In this document: positions 19,410 through 29,319 of the stretch, piece by piece
Layout: each line of letters starts with the position of its first letter
How positions within the stretch are numbered: position 1 is the stretch's first letter
Source of the DNA: Flavobacteriales bacterium
GTDB lineage: Bacteria > Bacteroidota > Bacteroidia > Flavobacteriales_D > Sanyastnellaceae
Reading direction: 5' to 3'
Assembly: GCA_947466425.1 (NCBI GenBank)
Contig: CANIBZ010000007.1
Span: forward strand, 1-64,000
DNA: 64,000 nucleotides
The notes under the pieces: model-generated
Databases searched by the model: none
What the model saw: the letters and a program-made list of their open reading frames with translations, nothing else
Told to the model about the DNA's origin: nothing
Made by a program: the position numbers and the translations under genes

Positions 19410-21299
19410 ATGAACCCATTCAAATATACCATTCGCTTTGCGCTTGTCCTACTTATTCTCGCTGCGGGAATTGGTGGAGTCTATTATTTTTTGAATCGAA
19501 GTCATGCCGAATGGACAAGTCCATTGGCCTACATTCCTTCAAGCGCAACAGGTGTTCTTGAAGTTAAGAATGCTGAAGGTTTCGCTGATGCCAGGGATTG
19601 GTCTGTTGAATTTGGATTGCAAGGAGGAATTCGCAAAATGATTCTTGAAGTTTCCGAAGATCCTCAAGGATTGAAATTCGAAAGTCAGTCTGTTTGGATT
19701 GTAGAGAATGGTGCAGATGATTTGATCATTCTTCCTGTCGGATATGGTGAAGAAGGACAAGCGCTCACTGGAAAATGGAATGCGAAATTTCCTGATTTGA
19801 AATTTCTTTTCCAAGAACCCTTTGCTATATATGGAAGTGGAAACGTATCCCTTCCTGAAGAAGGAAATCAGCTTGATGATTCTCAATCATTCATGTGTGT
19901 GAAAGGAACCACTTCCTTCGATTCGAATTGCCATTATTATTTCAAAGTAGATCAGGATTGGACAGCCTTAGACGACATGCGTGGGAGTGAATCTTCGATG
20001 ATTGCCGGATTTCAATGCAAGCCGCTGAACATTCCAGCAAATCAGTCGAGCTTCACCTTTCAAAAAGTATTCACGAATGGAAGAACCAATACGAGTTATT
20101 GGTTCAAGGCCGTTCATGCTGGAAGTCCATTAGCGATGCTGACTTATCTCGACTCTCTTCGTCCGCAAGACGCACGCAATGCCTTCTTAAGTGTTCGGAT
20201 GGAGCAAGAAGCAGCGAAGAATGCTTCGTTGTTAGATTGGTTGAACAACAACGCCACCGGCGAATTGGCTATGGCTAATTTCGGAAGTGATACCCCTGGC
20301 GAAAGCGGAATGATTTACGCCTTGGGGTTGAAATCAGACAGTGTGAATGTGAGCATTTTGTTTTCAGATTCATTGGCTGTTGATCCGATTAGAGAAGCAA
20401 ATGCAGCGGAGTTATTTGCAATGGATAAAATTTATCCGAGCGAGGTGAAATACTATGGCGTGCGATTCAAGAATTTCTTCATGTTCGCGGAATCAAGAGA
20501 ACTCTTGTTGGCGCATCAGCAATATCTGTCAACAGCAGGAAGCATAGGCGTTCCTGCCTTGCCGAGTGGGGGAGTAATCACTGGGGCGGATACGCGTTAT
20601 TCAAGCACTCTTTCTCCTAAGTTCGATCACCATTGGCGAATTTGGCATTATGCGCCTGTAGGCGATCGAACCCAAGTGCGTTTGGTTGGTAAGGGAACCA
20701 TTGAGTTACAAACACAAGTTCAAGTAGCTGAGGATACTGTTTCTATTCCACCACAGCCAACGCCAATACCAGCCCCAGTTGTGGAATCTGGAAAAACCAA
20801 ATCGGTAACAAATCACATTACAGGCAAGACGGAGCAAGTCAAATATTCCGGTTCGAAAATCGAATGGGTAGCGAATGGAAAAACAACTTGGTCGGTAACT
20901 CTGTCGGCTGAAATCAGAGGCGTGGAGCAGATTGACGCGTTTAAAAATGGAAAGAAGCAGCTCTTGATTTTAACGAGCAACCGACTGGAAATGCTAGACA
21001 TCAATGGCAAGAATGTCGTGGGTTATCCTGTCGTTCTATCTTCCACAACCTGCACTGATTTATGTGTAGCTGATTATTCAAACTCACGTGATTACCGTAT
21101 ATTCTTTGGTTGTTCCAACGGCACCATTTACAATTACATGTCGAATGGAAAGCCTACATCTGGTTGGAATGCGGCGAGTATGAAGAACGATTTGCCTTCT
21201 TCCATTCAACACAAGAATGTAAACGGACAGGACGAAATTCAAGTGAAACGAGCAAGCGGAAAAACAACAATTTTGAAACGTAACGGCGCAGTGAAATAA
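19410..21299 (+). CDS. Membrane-anchored hypothetical protein with propeller-like C-terminus
   Basis: N-terminal TM helix, Pro-rich linker (PPQPTPIPAPV), C-terminal repeats of the LLILTSNRLEMLDINGK type. Confidence 0.6.
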   Translation: MNPFKYTIRFALVLLILAAGIGGVYYFLNRSHAEWTSPLAYIPSSATGVLEVKNAEGFADARDWSVEFGLQGGIRKMILEVSEDPQGLKFESQSVWIVENGADDLIILPVGYGEEGQALTGKWNAKFPDLKFLFQEPFAIYGSGNVSLPEEGNQLDDSQSFMCVKGTTSFDSNCHYYFKVDQDWTALDDMRGSESSMIAGFQCKPLNIPANQSSFTFQKVFTNGRTNTSYWFKAVHAGSPLAMLTYLDSLRPQDARNAFLSVRMEQEAAKNASLLDWLNNNATGELAMANFGSDTPGESGMIYALGLKSDSVNVSILFSDSLAVDPIREANAAELFAMDKIYPSEVKYYGVRFKNFFMFAESRELLLAHQQYLSTAGSIGVPALPSGGVITGADTRYSSTLSPKFDHHWRIWHYAPVGDRTQVRLVGKGTIELQTQVQVAEDTVSIPPQPTPIPAPVVESGKTKSVTNHITGKTEQVKYSGSKIEWVANGKTTWSVTLSAEIRGVEQIDAFKNGKKQLLILTSNRLEMLDINGKNVVGYPVVLSSTTCTDLCVADYSNSRDYRIFFGCSNGTIYNYMSNGKPTSGWNAASMKNDLPSSIQHKNVNGQDEIQVKRASGKTTILKRNGAVK

Positions 21300-22318
21300 T
21301 GAAAGCAATCTATTTAACGAAGTTCGGAAAGGCGCACGAGGCTTTTGAAATAAGAGAAGTTGCTGATCCGATTTTAGGTGAAGGTGAGGTGTGTGTGAAG
21401 GTGGAAGTTTCCGGATTGAATTTCGCAGATGTGTTGGGAAGAAAGGGGTTGTATCCCGCCCTGCCTGCGCCTCCTGTGGTTATGGGATACGATGTGGTCG
21501 GAACAGTTGAAGCTGTGGGTGAAGGAGTTTCTTCCAATTGGATAGGAAAACGCGTAGCGTGTTTAACGCGTTTCGGTGGTTATGCTGAAAAGGTTTGCAC
21601 CGCCGTTACAGGTATTGCAGAGCTTCCGGATTCTATTCCTTCCAACGAGGCCTGCGCGTTGGCAACGCAATACGTGACAGCTTTGTACATGAGCGATTTC
21701 CTTCAACAAACAAAAAAAGGAGAGCGTATACTTATTCATGCAGCTGCTGGTGGAGTAGGAACCGCGTTAATTCAATTGTTGAAGGAAAAAGGATGTGAGA
21801 TTTTCGCAACAGTGGGCAGCGATGAAAAAGTGAATGTCTTAGCCAAACAAGGCATTACCGCAGTGAATTACAATTCGCATGACTATGAAATTGAAATTCG
21901 AAAACATTTAGGAACTGCGAATCTAGATGCGACGTTCAACAGCATTGGAGGGAAGACGTTTAAGAAAGACATGCGCTTATTAGGGGCAGGAGGAAGATTG
22001 ATGTTGTTCGGATTTTCAGACCGAACGAGCAAATGGGGAGGGAAGTTGGCAACGCTTAAGTTGGTGTTCGATATGGGAAGACTCATTCCTTTGCTGCTCT
22101 TGGGAAAGAGCCAGTCTGTTCTTGGAGTGAATATGCTAAGAGTAGCAGATGAGCATCCGGAAATCATTGGAACCCTCTTGAGTCAATTGGTTCAGATGCA
22201 CACTTCAGGAAAAATTAAACCCATTATTGGTGGAGAATATTCGTTCGCTGAAATAGCCAAAGCACATCAATATTTAGAAAGTCGCCAAAGCTCAGGAAAA
22301 ATAATTTTGAAGTGGTGA
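21299..22318 (+). CDS. Zinc-type alcohol dehydrogenase/quinone oxidoreductase (MDR superfamily)
   Basis: VEVSGLNFADVLGRKGLYP...VVMGYDVVGTVEAVGEGV, IHAAAGGVGTALIQL. Confidence 0.92.
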   Translation: MKAIYLTKFGKAHEAFEIREVADPILGEGEVCVKVEVSGLNFADVLGRKGLYPALPAPPVVMGYDVVGTVEAVGEGVSSNWIGKRVACLTRFGGYAEKVCTAVTGIAELPDSIPSNEACALATQYVTALYMSDFLQQTKKGERILIHAAAGGVGTALIQLLKEKGCEIFATVGSDEKVNVLAKQGITAVNYNSHDYEIEIRKHLGTANLDATFNSIGGKTFKKDMRLLGAGGRLMLFGFSDRTSKWGGKLATLKLVFDMGRLIPLLLLGKSQSVLGVNMLRVADEHPEIIGTLLSQLVQMHTSGKIKPIIGGEYSFAEIAKAHQYLESRQSSGKIILKW

Positions 22319-22366
22319 ACATCCTAACACTCATTTTCTTATACATTCGCCAAGAATAACTTTTAT

Positions 22367-24304
22367 ATGTCAACGCAACACAAACTTTCCACCGCCGGAT
22401 TACTCGTTACACTAGGTATTATCTATGGTGACATAGGAACTTCTCCGCTTTATGTAATGAAGTCGATTGTAGGCGACAAGCCTATTAGCGAAATGCTTAT
22501 TTATGGAGGTATTTCTTGTGTTTTTTGGACGTTGACTATTCAGACCACTATTAAGTATATCTGGATGACTCTTCGCGCCGATAACAAAGGTGAAGGCGGA
22601 ATTTTTTCATTGTATAGTTTGGTGAAGAGAAGAGGGAAGTGGTTGTTTTGGCCCTCTATGATTGGAGCAGCGACGTTGTTGTGTGATGGAATTATTACAC
22701 CTCCAATTTCTGTTGCATCTGCTGTAGAAGGATTGAAAGTTTTTGATGAAGGAATTCCAGTGATGCCGATTGTATTGGCCATTATTACGGGCTTGTTTAT
22801 GATTCAGCGTTATGGAACAAAATTGGTGGGCGTTGCCTTTGGACCTATCATGCTCATTTGGTTCTCTATGTTGGCTGTATTGGGAACTTACAACGCCATG
22901 CTGCATCCGGAAATCTTCAATGCCTTGAATCCGAAATACGCCTATGATCTATTGGCGAATTATCCGAAAGGATTTTGGCTGTTAGGTGCAGTATTCCTTT
23001 GTACAACTGGTGCTGAGGCGCTGTATAGCGACCTTGGACATTGCGGTCGTCCGAACATTCGGGTGACTTGGATTTTTGTGAAGACAGCTTTGGTATTGAA
23101 TTACATGGGGCAAGGTGCTTGGCTTATGCAGCACACAAGTCTTGAAGGAAAGAATCCGTTTTTTGAACTTATGCCCGAGTGGTTCTTACTTCCTGGAATT
23201 ATAGTAGCAACACTAGCTGCTGTAATTGCTAGTCAGGCCTTAATCTCTGGTTCGTTTACACTCATTGGTGAGGCGATTAACTTGAACTTCTGGCCACGCG
23301 TTGCGATTAAATTTCCAACCGAGACAAAAGGTCAATTGTATATTCCTAGTGTGAACTGGTTGCTGTGGGCCGGTTGTATTGGTGTAATGCTTTACTTCAA
23401 GGAGTCTGCGCACATGGAAGCGGCATATGGATTATTCATTACTGTGGCCATGCTTATGACAACCTTGTTGTTGTCGTATTATTTGATTTACCACAGACAC
23501 TGGCCGTTCATACTTGTGGCCGGAATTGCTTCTCTGTTCTTTGCTGTGGAGCTATCTTTCTTCATTGCGAATTCAGTAAAACTGAAAGAAGCTTGGATGA
23601 TGCTGATTGTTTATGCTGGAATTCTAATGGTGATGTACGTAACCATTCGCTACCGTAAGTTCAGCAACGAACGAATTGGTTTTATTTCTTTAGATCCCTA
23701 CATAGATACGCTTAGAAAACTTTCAGTGGATACGAGTGTTCCAAAATATTCTACGCATTTGGTGTACATGACCAAGGCGAGTTTCCATGATCAGGTTGAA
23801 AAGTTGGTCATGGATTCTATTTTAGAAGGAACGCCGAAACGTGCCGATGTGTATTGGTTTCTGCACGTAGATCGCACGAACGAACCATATACCATGGAGT
23901 ATGAAGCGCAAGAGCTCGTAGACGATTTGGTTATTAAAGTGAATATTAAATTGGGCTTCCGTGTTCAGGCGAAGGTTCACAATTACTTCTGTTTTATTCT
24001 TCAAGATTTAGCCACCAAAAATCACTTCAACCGCATTCAAAAACCAGAGCCTTACGGTTCCTACAACGACAGTATCGACGTTCGATTCGTGGTGCTTCAG
24101 AAATATTTAAGTGTGGAAAATGAATTGGGAGTGAACGAGAATTTCATTTTCGAGGCGCATCAATTCCTGAAGAGTATTTCTCTTACAGATATCGATGCTT
24201 GGGGATTGGAAGAAAACAGAACTTCGGTTGAAAAAGTTTCAATGGTTGTGAAAGGAGGAGAGCGGTGTCATTTAAACATGCGCGCCCACAAGACACAATC
24301 TTAG
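22367..24304 (+). CDS. kup: KUP-family potassium uptake protein
   Basis: GIIYGDIGTSPLYVMKS, RADNKGEGGIFSLYSL, GAEALYSDLGHCGRPNIR. Confidence 0.95.
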   Translation: MSTQHKLSTAGLLVTLGIIYGDIGTSPLYVMKSIVGDKPISEMLIYGGISCVFWTLTIQTTIKYIWMTLRADNKGEGGIFSLYSLVKRRGKWLFWPSMIGAATLLCDGIITPPISVASAVEGLKVFDEGIPVMPIVLAIITGLFMIQRYGTKLVGVAFGPIMLIWFSMLAVLGTYNAMLHPEIFNALNPKYAYDLLANYPKGFWLLGAVFLCTTGAEALYSDLGHCGRPNIRVTWIFVKTALVLNYMGQGAWLMQHTSLEGKNPFFELMPEWFLLPGIIVATLAAVIASQALISGSFTLIGEAINLNFWPRVAIKFPTETKGQLYIPSVNWLLWAGCIGVMLYFKESAHMEAAYGLFITVAMLMTTLLLSYYLIYHRHWPFILVAGIASLFFAVELSFFIANSVKLKEAWMMLIVYAGILMVMYVTIRYRKFSNERIGFISLDPYIDTLRKLSVDTSVPKYSTHLVYMTKASFHDQVEKLVMDSILEGTPKRADVYWFLHVDRTNEPYTMEYEAQELVDDLVIKVNIKLGFRVQAKVHNYFCFILQDLATKNHFNRIQKPEPYGSYNDSIDVRFVVLQKYLSVENELGVNENFIFEAHQFLKSISLTDIDAWGLEENRTSVEKVSMVVKGGERCHLNMRAHKTQS

Positions 24305-24306
24305 AT

Positions 24307-26172
24307 TCACATCATCTCGGAAAGCTCTAACCAGCGCATGGTTCCGTTATCTATTTGGTCAGACAATGCGCCAAGTTCAAGAGCGGTTTTTTCCATCTGA
24401 ATGTGATCAGTGGCTTTTAAAAGCTCGGCTTCAAGCTGGGATTTTTTCTCTTCCCACAAAGGCAAGTTCTTTTCGAGAGTCTCGAACTCGTGTTTGTCTT
24501 TGAACGAAATTTTTCCAGATGGTTTTTTCTTTTCTTCTTTGATGGAAGGGGCTGGCTCTTCTTGCTTCTTTGCTTCGGCAAGGCTTTCTCGCTTGGCTGA
24601 AGCTTCGCTCAATACCGCGCGGAAATCGAGCGTGCTCCCTAACAAATCATGCACGTTTCCTTTTCCATCTAAAAGAAATAAATGATCGACCAATTTGTCT
24701 AAGAAATATCTATCGTGACTTACAATAACCAAGCAGCCCGGGAAGTTCAACAAATAGTCTTCTAATGCAGAAAGCGTGAAGACATCTAAGTCGTTCGTAG
24801 GCTCATCGAGAATCAAGAAATTCGGATTCTTCATTAAAACAAGTAGCAACTGCAAACGTTTGCGTTCGCCTCCGCTTAATTGATCAATGCGGTTGAAGTG
24901 CATGTGCTTCGGGAACAAGAATTTCTCGAGCATCTGTGAAGCACTTATGGTTTTGCCTTTTGCAAGTGGAATGTAATCTGCAACGTCGCGAATGCACTCT
25001 ATTAGTCGTTGTTCTGGAATTAAATTCGAAGCCGATTGCTCGTAAAATCCGAACACCACTGTTTCTCCGTTCACAATCTTTCCGCCATCGGGTTCCATGC
25101 GCTTGGTCATGAGGTTTAGGAATGTCGATTTCCCACAACCGTTTCTTCCAATGATACCAATGCGTTCATTCGATTTGAAGACATAGTCGAATCCGTCCAT
25201 GACTGTTGAATCGCCCATAGACTTCGTGGCCTTAATGAATTCAACCACCTTCGAACCCATGCGGGTAATGTTAATTTCAAGATCCAATTCTCCTTCTTCT
25301 GGCTTGCGTTTCAATTTGTCTTTCAACTCTTCGAACGAGTCCATGCGACTTTTGCTTTTTGTTCCGCGGGCACGTGGCATGCGGCGCGCCCATTCGGCTT
25401 CGCGACGGAAGGTGTTTAAATTTTTATCGCGTGAAGCCGATTCGAGTTGCTCGCGCTCTGCTTTCTTTTCAAGATAATAAGAGAAGTTTCCTTTGTATTT
25501 GTAGAGCTCTCCATTTTCCAACTCGAGAATTTCATTCGTAATGTTTTCCAAGAAATAACGATCGTGCGTTACCATGAACAAGGTCATGCGTGCCTTCGTT
25601 AAATATTCTTCCAACCACTCAATCATGTCTAGATCCAAGTGGTTTGTAGGCTCATCTAAAATTAAGAAGTCTGCCTCTTCCAACAACACACGCGCTAGTG
25701 CAATGCGTCGACGTTGCCCACCGCTCATGTTTCCCATGAGTTGGTTCAGATCAATAATGTTGAGTGCGCCAAGAATTTGTTTCGCCTTCGCGTCGTAGTC
25801 CCAAGCATCGGCATGCTCCATCATGTCATGCGCCTCTTGAAGACCTTCGCCGGTTTCAATTGCAACGTCGTAAGCGCGAATGGCTTTGGTCATGAGGTTG
25901 TCTGCCGCGAAGAGAAAATCAATAGCGGTACCATTTGCATCGAAGGCTTCGTCTTGAAGTAAGATGGCCCATTTAATTTCTTTGTTGAATGTTATCCTTC
26001 CCGCATCGGGTTCGTCTTTTCCTGCAAGCATGTGCAGCAGCGTTGACTTGCCGGTTCCGTTCTTCGCAACTAACGCAACTTTTTGTCCCTCTTCAATACC
26101 GAAAGAAAGGTCTGTAAATAATTCACGAATACCGAAGGCCTTCGACACATTTTCAACTGATAGTACATTCAT
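24307..26172 (-). CDS. ABC-F family ATPase (Uup-like)
   Basis: Two ABC cassettes with MSGGQRRRIALARVLLEEADFLILDEPTNHLD and LSGGERKRLQLLLVL; C-terminal coiled coil. Confidence 0.94.
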   Translation of the reverse strand: MNVLSVENVSKAFGIRELFTDLSFGIEEGQKVALVAKNGTGKSTLLHMLAGKDEPDAGRITFNKEIKWAILLQDEAFDANGTAIDFLFAADNLMTKAIRAYDVAIETGEGLQEAHDMMEHADAWDYDAKAKQILGALNIIDLNQLMGNMSGGQRRRIALARVLLEEADFLILDEPTNHLDLDMIEWLEEYLTKARMTLFMVTHDRYFLENITNEILELENGELYKYKGNFSYYLEKKAEREQLESASRDKNLNTFRREAEWARRMPRARGTKSKSRMDSFEELKDKLKRKPEEGELDLEINITRMGSKVVEFIKATKSMGDSTVMDGFDYVFKSNERIGIIGRNGCGKSTFLNLMTKRMEPDGGKIVNGETVVFGFYEQSASNLIPEQRLIECIRDVADYIPLAKGKTISASQMLEKFLFPKHMHFNRIDQLSGGERKRLQLLLVLMKNPNFLILDEPTNDLDVFTLSALEDYLLNFPGCLVIVSHDRYFLDKLVDHLFLLDGKGNVHDLLGSTLDFRAVLSEASAKRESLAEAKKQEEPAPSIKEEKKKPSGKISFKDKHEFETLEKNLPLWEEKKSQLEAELLKATDHIQMEKTALELGALSDQIDNGTMRWLELSEMM

Positions 26173-26243
26173 GCCGCGAAGTTCGTTGAATTTGTTCAAT
26201 TATACCACAACACATTCCCGCGCAATTGTGTTATTTTCGAAGA

Positions 26244-26690
26244 GTGAAATTTTTTACAGCCCCATTTTTAGACATTCCTGCTGGAAAGTTGTATCGCATT
26301 CTTGCCTTGCGATCCGATGTTTTTGTTGTTGAACAGAACTGCGCTTACCAGGATTTAGACGGAAAAGATGAACAGTCCATTTGGGTTTGGGCCGAAGATG
26401 AAAGCGGTACTGTGCACGCTACTGCGCGTTTACTTCCAGCCGGAATTTCATACAAGGAAATTAGCATTGGTCGCGTCTGTACGTCAATGGAATCGCGTCG
26501 CACAGGCCTTGGTAAATTGTTAATGGAAGAATGTTTGAATCAGTGTGAACAGATTTGGGGAAAGCAGAACATCACCATTTCAGCTCAACAATATTTATTG
26601 AAGTTTTACAATGAATTGGGTTTTGTGGAAGAAGGCGAAATGTATTTGGAAGACGATATTCCACATTTGAAAATGAAACGCAAAGCATGA
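26244..26690 (+). CDS. GNAT-family N-acetyltransferase (ElaA-like)
   Basis: RSDVFVVEQNCAYQDLDGKDEQSIW...IGRVCTSMESRRTGLGKLLMEE; GTG at 26244 is the likely start. Confidence 0.85.
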   Translation: MKFFTAPFLDIPAGKLYRILALRSDVFVVEQNCAYQDLDGKDEQSIWVWAEDESGTVHATARLLPAGISYKEISIGRVCTSMESRRTGLGKLLMEECLNQCEQIWGKQNITISAQQYLLKFYNELGFVEEGEMYLEDDIPHLKMKRKA

Positions 26691-27922
26691 GTATTTCAGT
26701 CACGAAATACAACATTCACGAGTGGTTTATGGCCATGGGTGTGTTTTGTATGAGTGTCTATTCGAAGGGCGTAACTATTTTTTTTGCCTTGGCTTTTTTA
26801 ACTATGGTCATTCAAGTTTTTTCGGGTGGAAGGAAAATCGAATGGTCTAGTTTCAATGTTTGGGCATTTATTTTATTTGGTATTTTTTCTGCATTTCTGC
26901 TCAGTGGTTTTTGGAATGAGTGGAATCAGAAAACGGCATTGGCAGAGATTGAGACTAAGATTTCATACGTAGCATTTCCACTTTTGTTTTTATTCACATC
27001 GAATTCTATTCTTCATTCATTGAGGAGATTTCAGTGGGCGCTAGTAAGCGGGTGTGTTTTCTTTGCGCTGATTTGTCATTTGCACGCAGTCTTTGGATTT
27101 TTCGAAACGGGGCTGTGGGAAGAGTTTGTATATGGAAGACTGGCTTGGACGTTTCATCCAACCTATTTAGGGTTTTTCTATTTGCTTTCCATGGTGTTTT
27201 TAGCTGGAGAGTTTCTCGATTCAACGAATAAAAAAAGTTCGGGTTTTTTATTGTTTGGAATTGTATTCTTTTCCTTAGAAACCGCATTCATGGCTTCTCG
27301 CGCTGGCTTCTTAGTACTGTTTTTGTTCTATGCAATTTTTGCTTTTCATGTCTTTCGAAATGGGAAAAACAAGAAAAGGGCTCTCGTTGTATTTTCATCT
27401 TCGATGCTTTCCTTCATCATTTTATTTTTAAGCTTTTCGCCCATTTCAGGAAGGGCGAAAGAGGCTGTGGAAAATTCAAAGTCAATCTCAGAAACGAAAA
27501 AAGAAGAGAAAGTAGCAAGCACGAGCGAGCGCATTGTGAGTTGGCAAACCGCATGGGAAATTGGTCGCGATTATCCGTTAGGAGTTGGGACCGGAAATTG
27601 GAAGTCGCATTTCAAGGAACGTTATCTCTTGAAGGGAGCAAACTTTGCCGCAGAGCATTCGCATCCTGCTCACAATGCTTATCTACAAATTTTAGTCGAA
27701 TGGGGGTGGCTGGGATTACTAACGTTATTGTCCTTGTTGGTTGCGGGATTTAGACGCGCTTGGCAGATGAATGACTTGTTTTTTTTAACTTTCATACTTG
27801 GGGTGTCGTTTCATTTCATTTTTGAAAGTATGTTAGAACTTCAGCAAGGCCTTGTTTTTATTGGTTTTTGGATGTTTTTCTTGATTCATAGAAAACCAAA
27901 TTCGATGGTCTCAGAGTCCTAA
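26687..27922 (+). CDS. O-antigen ligase family membrane protein
   Basis: Polytopic; YPLGVGTGNWKSHF...HSHPAHNAYLQILVEWGWLGLL Wzy_C/ligase motif. Confidence 0.88.
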   Translation: MSISVTKYNIHEWFMAMGVFCMSVYSKGVTIFFALAFLTMVIQVFSGGRKIEWSSFNVWAFILFGIFSAFLLSGFWNEWNQKTALAEIETKISYVAFPLLFLFTSNSILHSLRRFQWALVSGCVFFALICHLHAVFGFFETGLWEEFVYGRLAWTFHPTYLGFFYLLSMVFLAGEFLDSTNKKSSGFLLFGIVFFSLETAFMASRAGFLVLFLFYAIFAFHVFRNGKNKKRALVVFSSSMLSFIILFLSFSPISGRAKEAVENSKSISETKKEEKVASTSERIVSWQTAWEIGRDYPLGVGTGNWKSHFKERYLLKGANFAAEHSHPAHNAYLQILVEWGWLGLLTLLSLLVAGFRRAWQMNDLFFLTFILGVSFHFIFESMLELQQGLVFIGFWMFFLIHRKPNSMVSES

Positions 27923-27981
27923 AAAATGACTATTAGGACAAGTCCTTTATTTTTCTTAAATTCGTTGCGAAATTTATTAAG

Positions 27982-29298
27982 ATGGCAACAATAGAACTGA
28001 GGTTACCCAAGATGGGTGAAAGTGTCGCAGAAGCGTCTATTTTGAGTTGGTTAAAGAAGGAAGGCGATCGCGTTACTGCGGACGAGCCTTTGGTTGAAAT
28101 AGCAACGGATAAAGTGAATAGTGAAGTGCCATCTCCGGAAGATGGTATTTTGGTTTCTTGTCGTGTGAATGTGGGAGATACCGTTCAGGTTGGACATGTC
28201 ATTGCAATTATCGAAACAGGAGATGGAGCGAGTGCATCAGCGCCTGTTGCGGCTGCCGCACCTGCAATAATAGAAGTACCTGCAGCACCTGCAGCACCTG
28301 CAGCACCCGTGGCTGTTTCTTCAGGAACTGCTGTTGTTTCTTCTTCAGATAGATTTTACAGTCCGTTGGTGAAGAATATTTCCAAACAAGAAAATATTTC
28401 TCAAGCTGAGTTAGATAGTATTTCAGGAACAGGCCAAAATGGTCGTGTAACGAAAGAAGATTTGATGGGCTACATCGCTAGTAGAGGTAATAAAGTTGCC
28501 CCAATTCAAGCGACGTCAACGGCGTCAGCGCCAGTTTCCAAATCAGTTGAAGCTCCGCGTGTTAAAGGTCCTACCATTACGGTTGGTCCGAACGATGAGA
28601 TTATTGAAATGGATCGTATGCGAAAACTTATTGCCGATCACATGATCATGAGCACGCAAGTTTCACCTCACGTTACATCCTACGTAGAAGCGGATTTGAC
28701 GAATGTGGTTATGTGGAGAAACAAAGTGAAGAAGCAGTTCGAAGCGAATGCAAAAACGAAATTAACGTTTACTCCAATTTTTATTGAAGCTGTTGCGAAA
28801 GCTATTCGTGATTTCCCGGGAGTGAATGCAAGTGTAGATGGAAACAATATCATCATGCGTGGCGATATTAACATTGGAATGGCTGCTGCTTTGCCTTCAG
28901 GAAACTTAATTGTTCCAGTAATTAAAAATGCAGACCAGTTGAATTTAGTGGGTATCGCCAAAAAAGTAAATGACTTGGCAGAGCGTGCTCGCGCAAATAA
29001 ATTAACTCCAGATGAAATTCAGGGTGGAACATATACCTTGACCAACGTTGGTTCATTTGGAAATGTAATGGGTACGCCCATTATTAATCAGCCGCAAGTT
29101 GCTATATTAGCCGTAGGCGCAATTCGCAAGAAGCCAGCTGTTATAGAAACTCCGCAGGGAGATGCCATTGCCATTCGCCACATGATGTTTTTGTCACATT
29201 CATACGATCACCGAATAGTAGATGGCGCATTAGGAGGACGTTTTGTTCGCCGCGTTGCAGATTATTTGGAGGAATGGGATGTAAATCGTGAAATATAA
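27982..29298 (+). CDS. 2-oxo acid dehydrogenase E2 component (dihydrolipoamide acyltransferase)
   Basis: Lipoyl domain VEIATDKVNSEVPSPEDG, Ala-Pro linker, E3-binding domain, catalytic SHSYDHRIVDGALGGRF. Confidence 0.95.
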   Translation: MATIELRLPKMGESVAEASILSWLKKEGDRVTADEPLVEIATDKVNSEVPSPEDGILVSCRVNVGDTVQVGHVIAIIETGDGASASAPVAAAAPAIIEVPAAPAAPAAPVAVSSGTAVVSSSDRFYSPLVKNISKQENISQAELDSISGTGQNGRVTKEDLMGYIASRGNKVAPIQATSTASAPVSKSVEAPRVKGPTITVGPNDEIIEMDRMRKLIADHMIMSTQVSPHVTSYVEADLTNVVMWRNKVKKQFEANAKTKLTFTPIFIEAVAKAIRDFPGVNASVDGNNIIMRGDINIGMAAALPSGNLIVPVIKNADQLNLVGIAKKVNDLAERARANKLTPDEIQGGTYTLTNVGSFGNVMGTPIINQPQVAILAVGAIRKKPAVIETPQGDAIAIRHMMFLSHSYDHRIVDGALGGRFVRRVADYLEEWDVNREI

Positions 29299-29319
29299 TT
29301 TTTGAAAAAAAGTAAACCT

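Noticed and set aside
28261-28314. gcacctgca tandem repeat as a regulatory or mobile repeat
   Set aside because: It encodes the flexible Ala-Pro linker between the lipoyl and E3-binding domains of the E2 protein; ordinary for this family.
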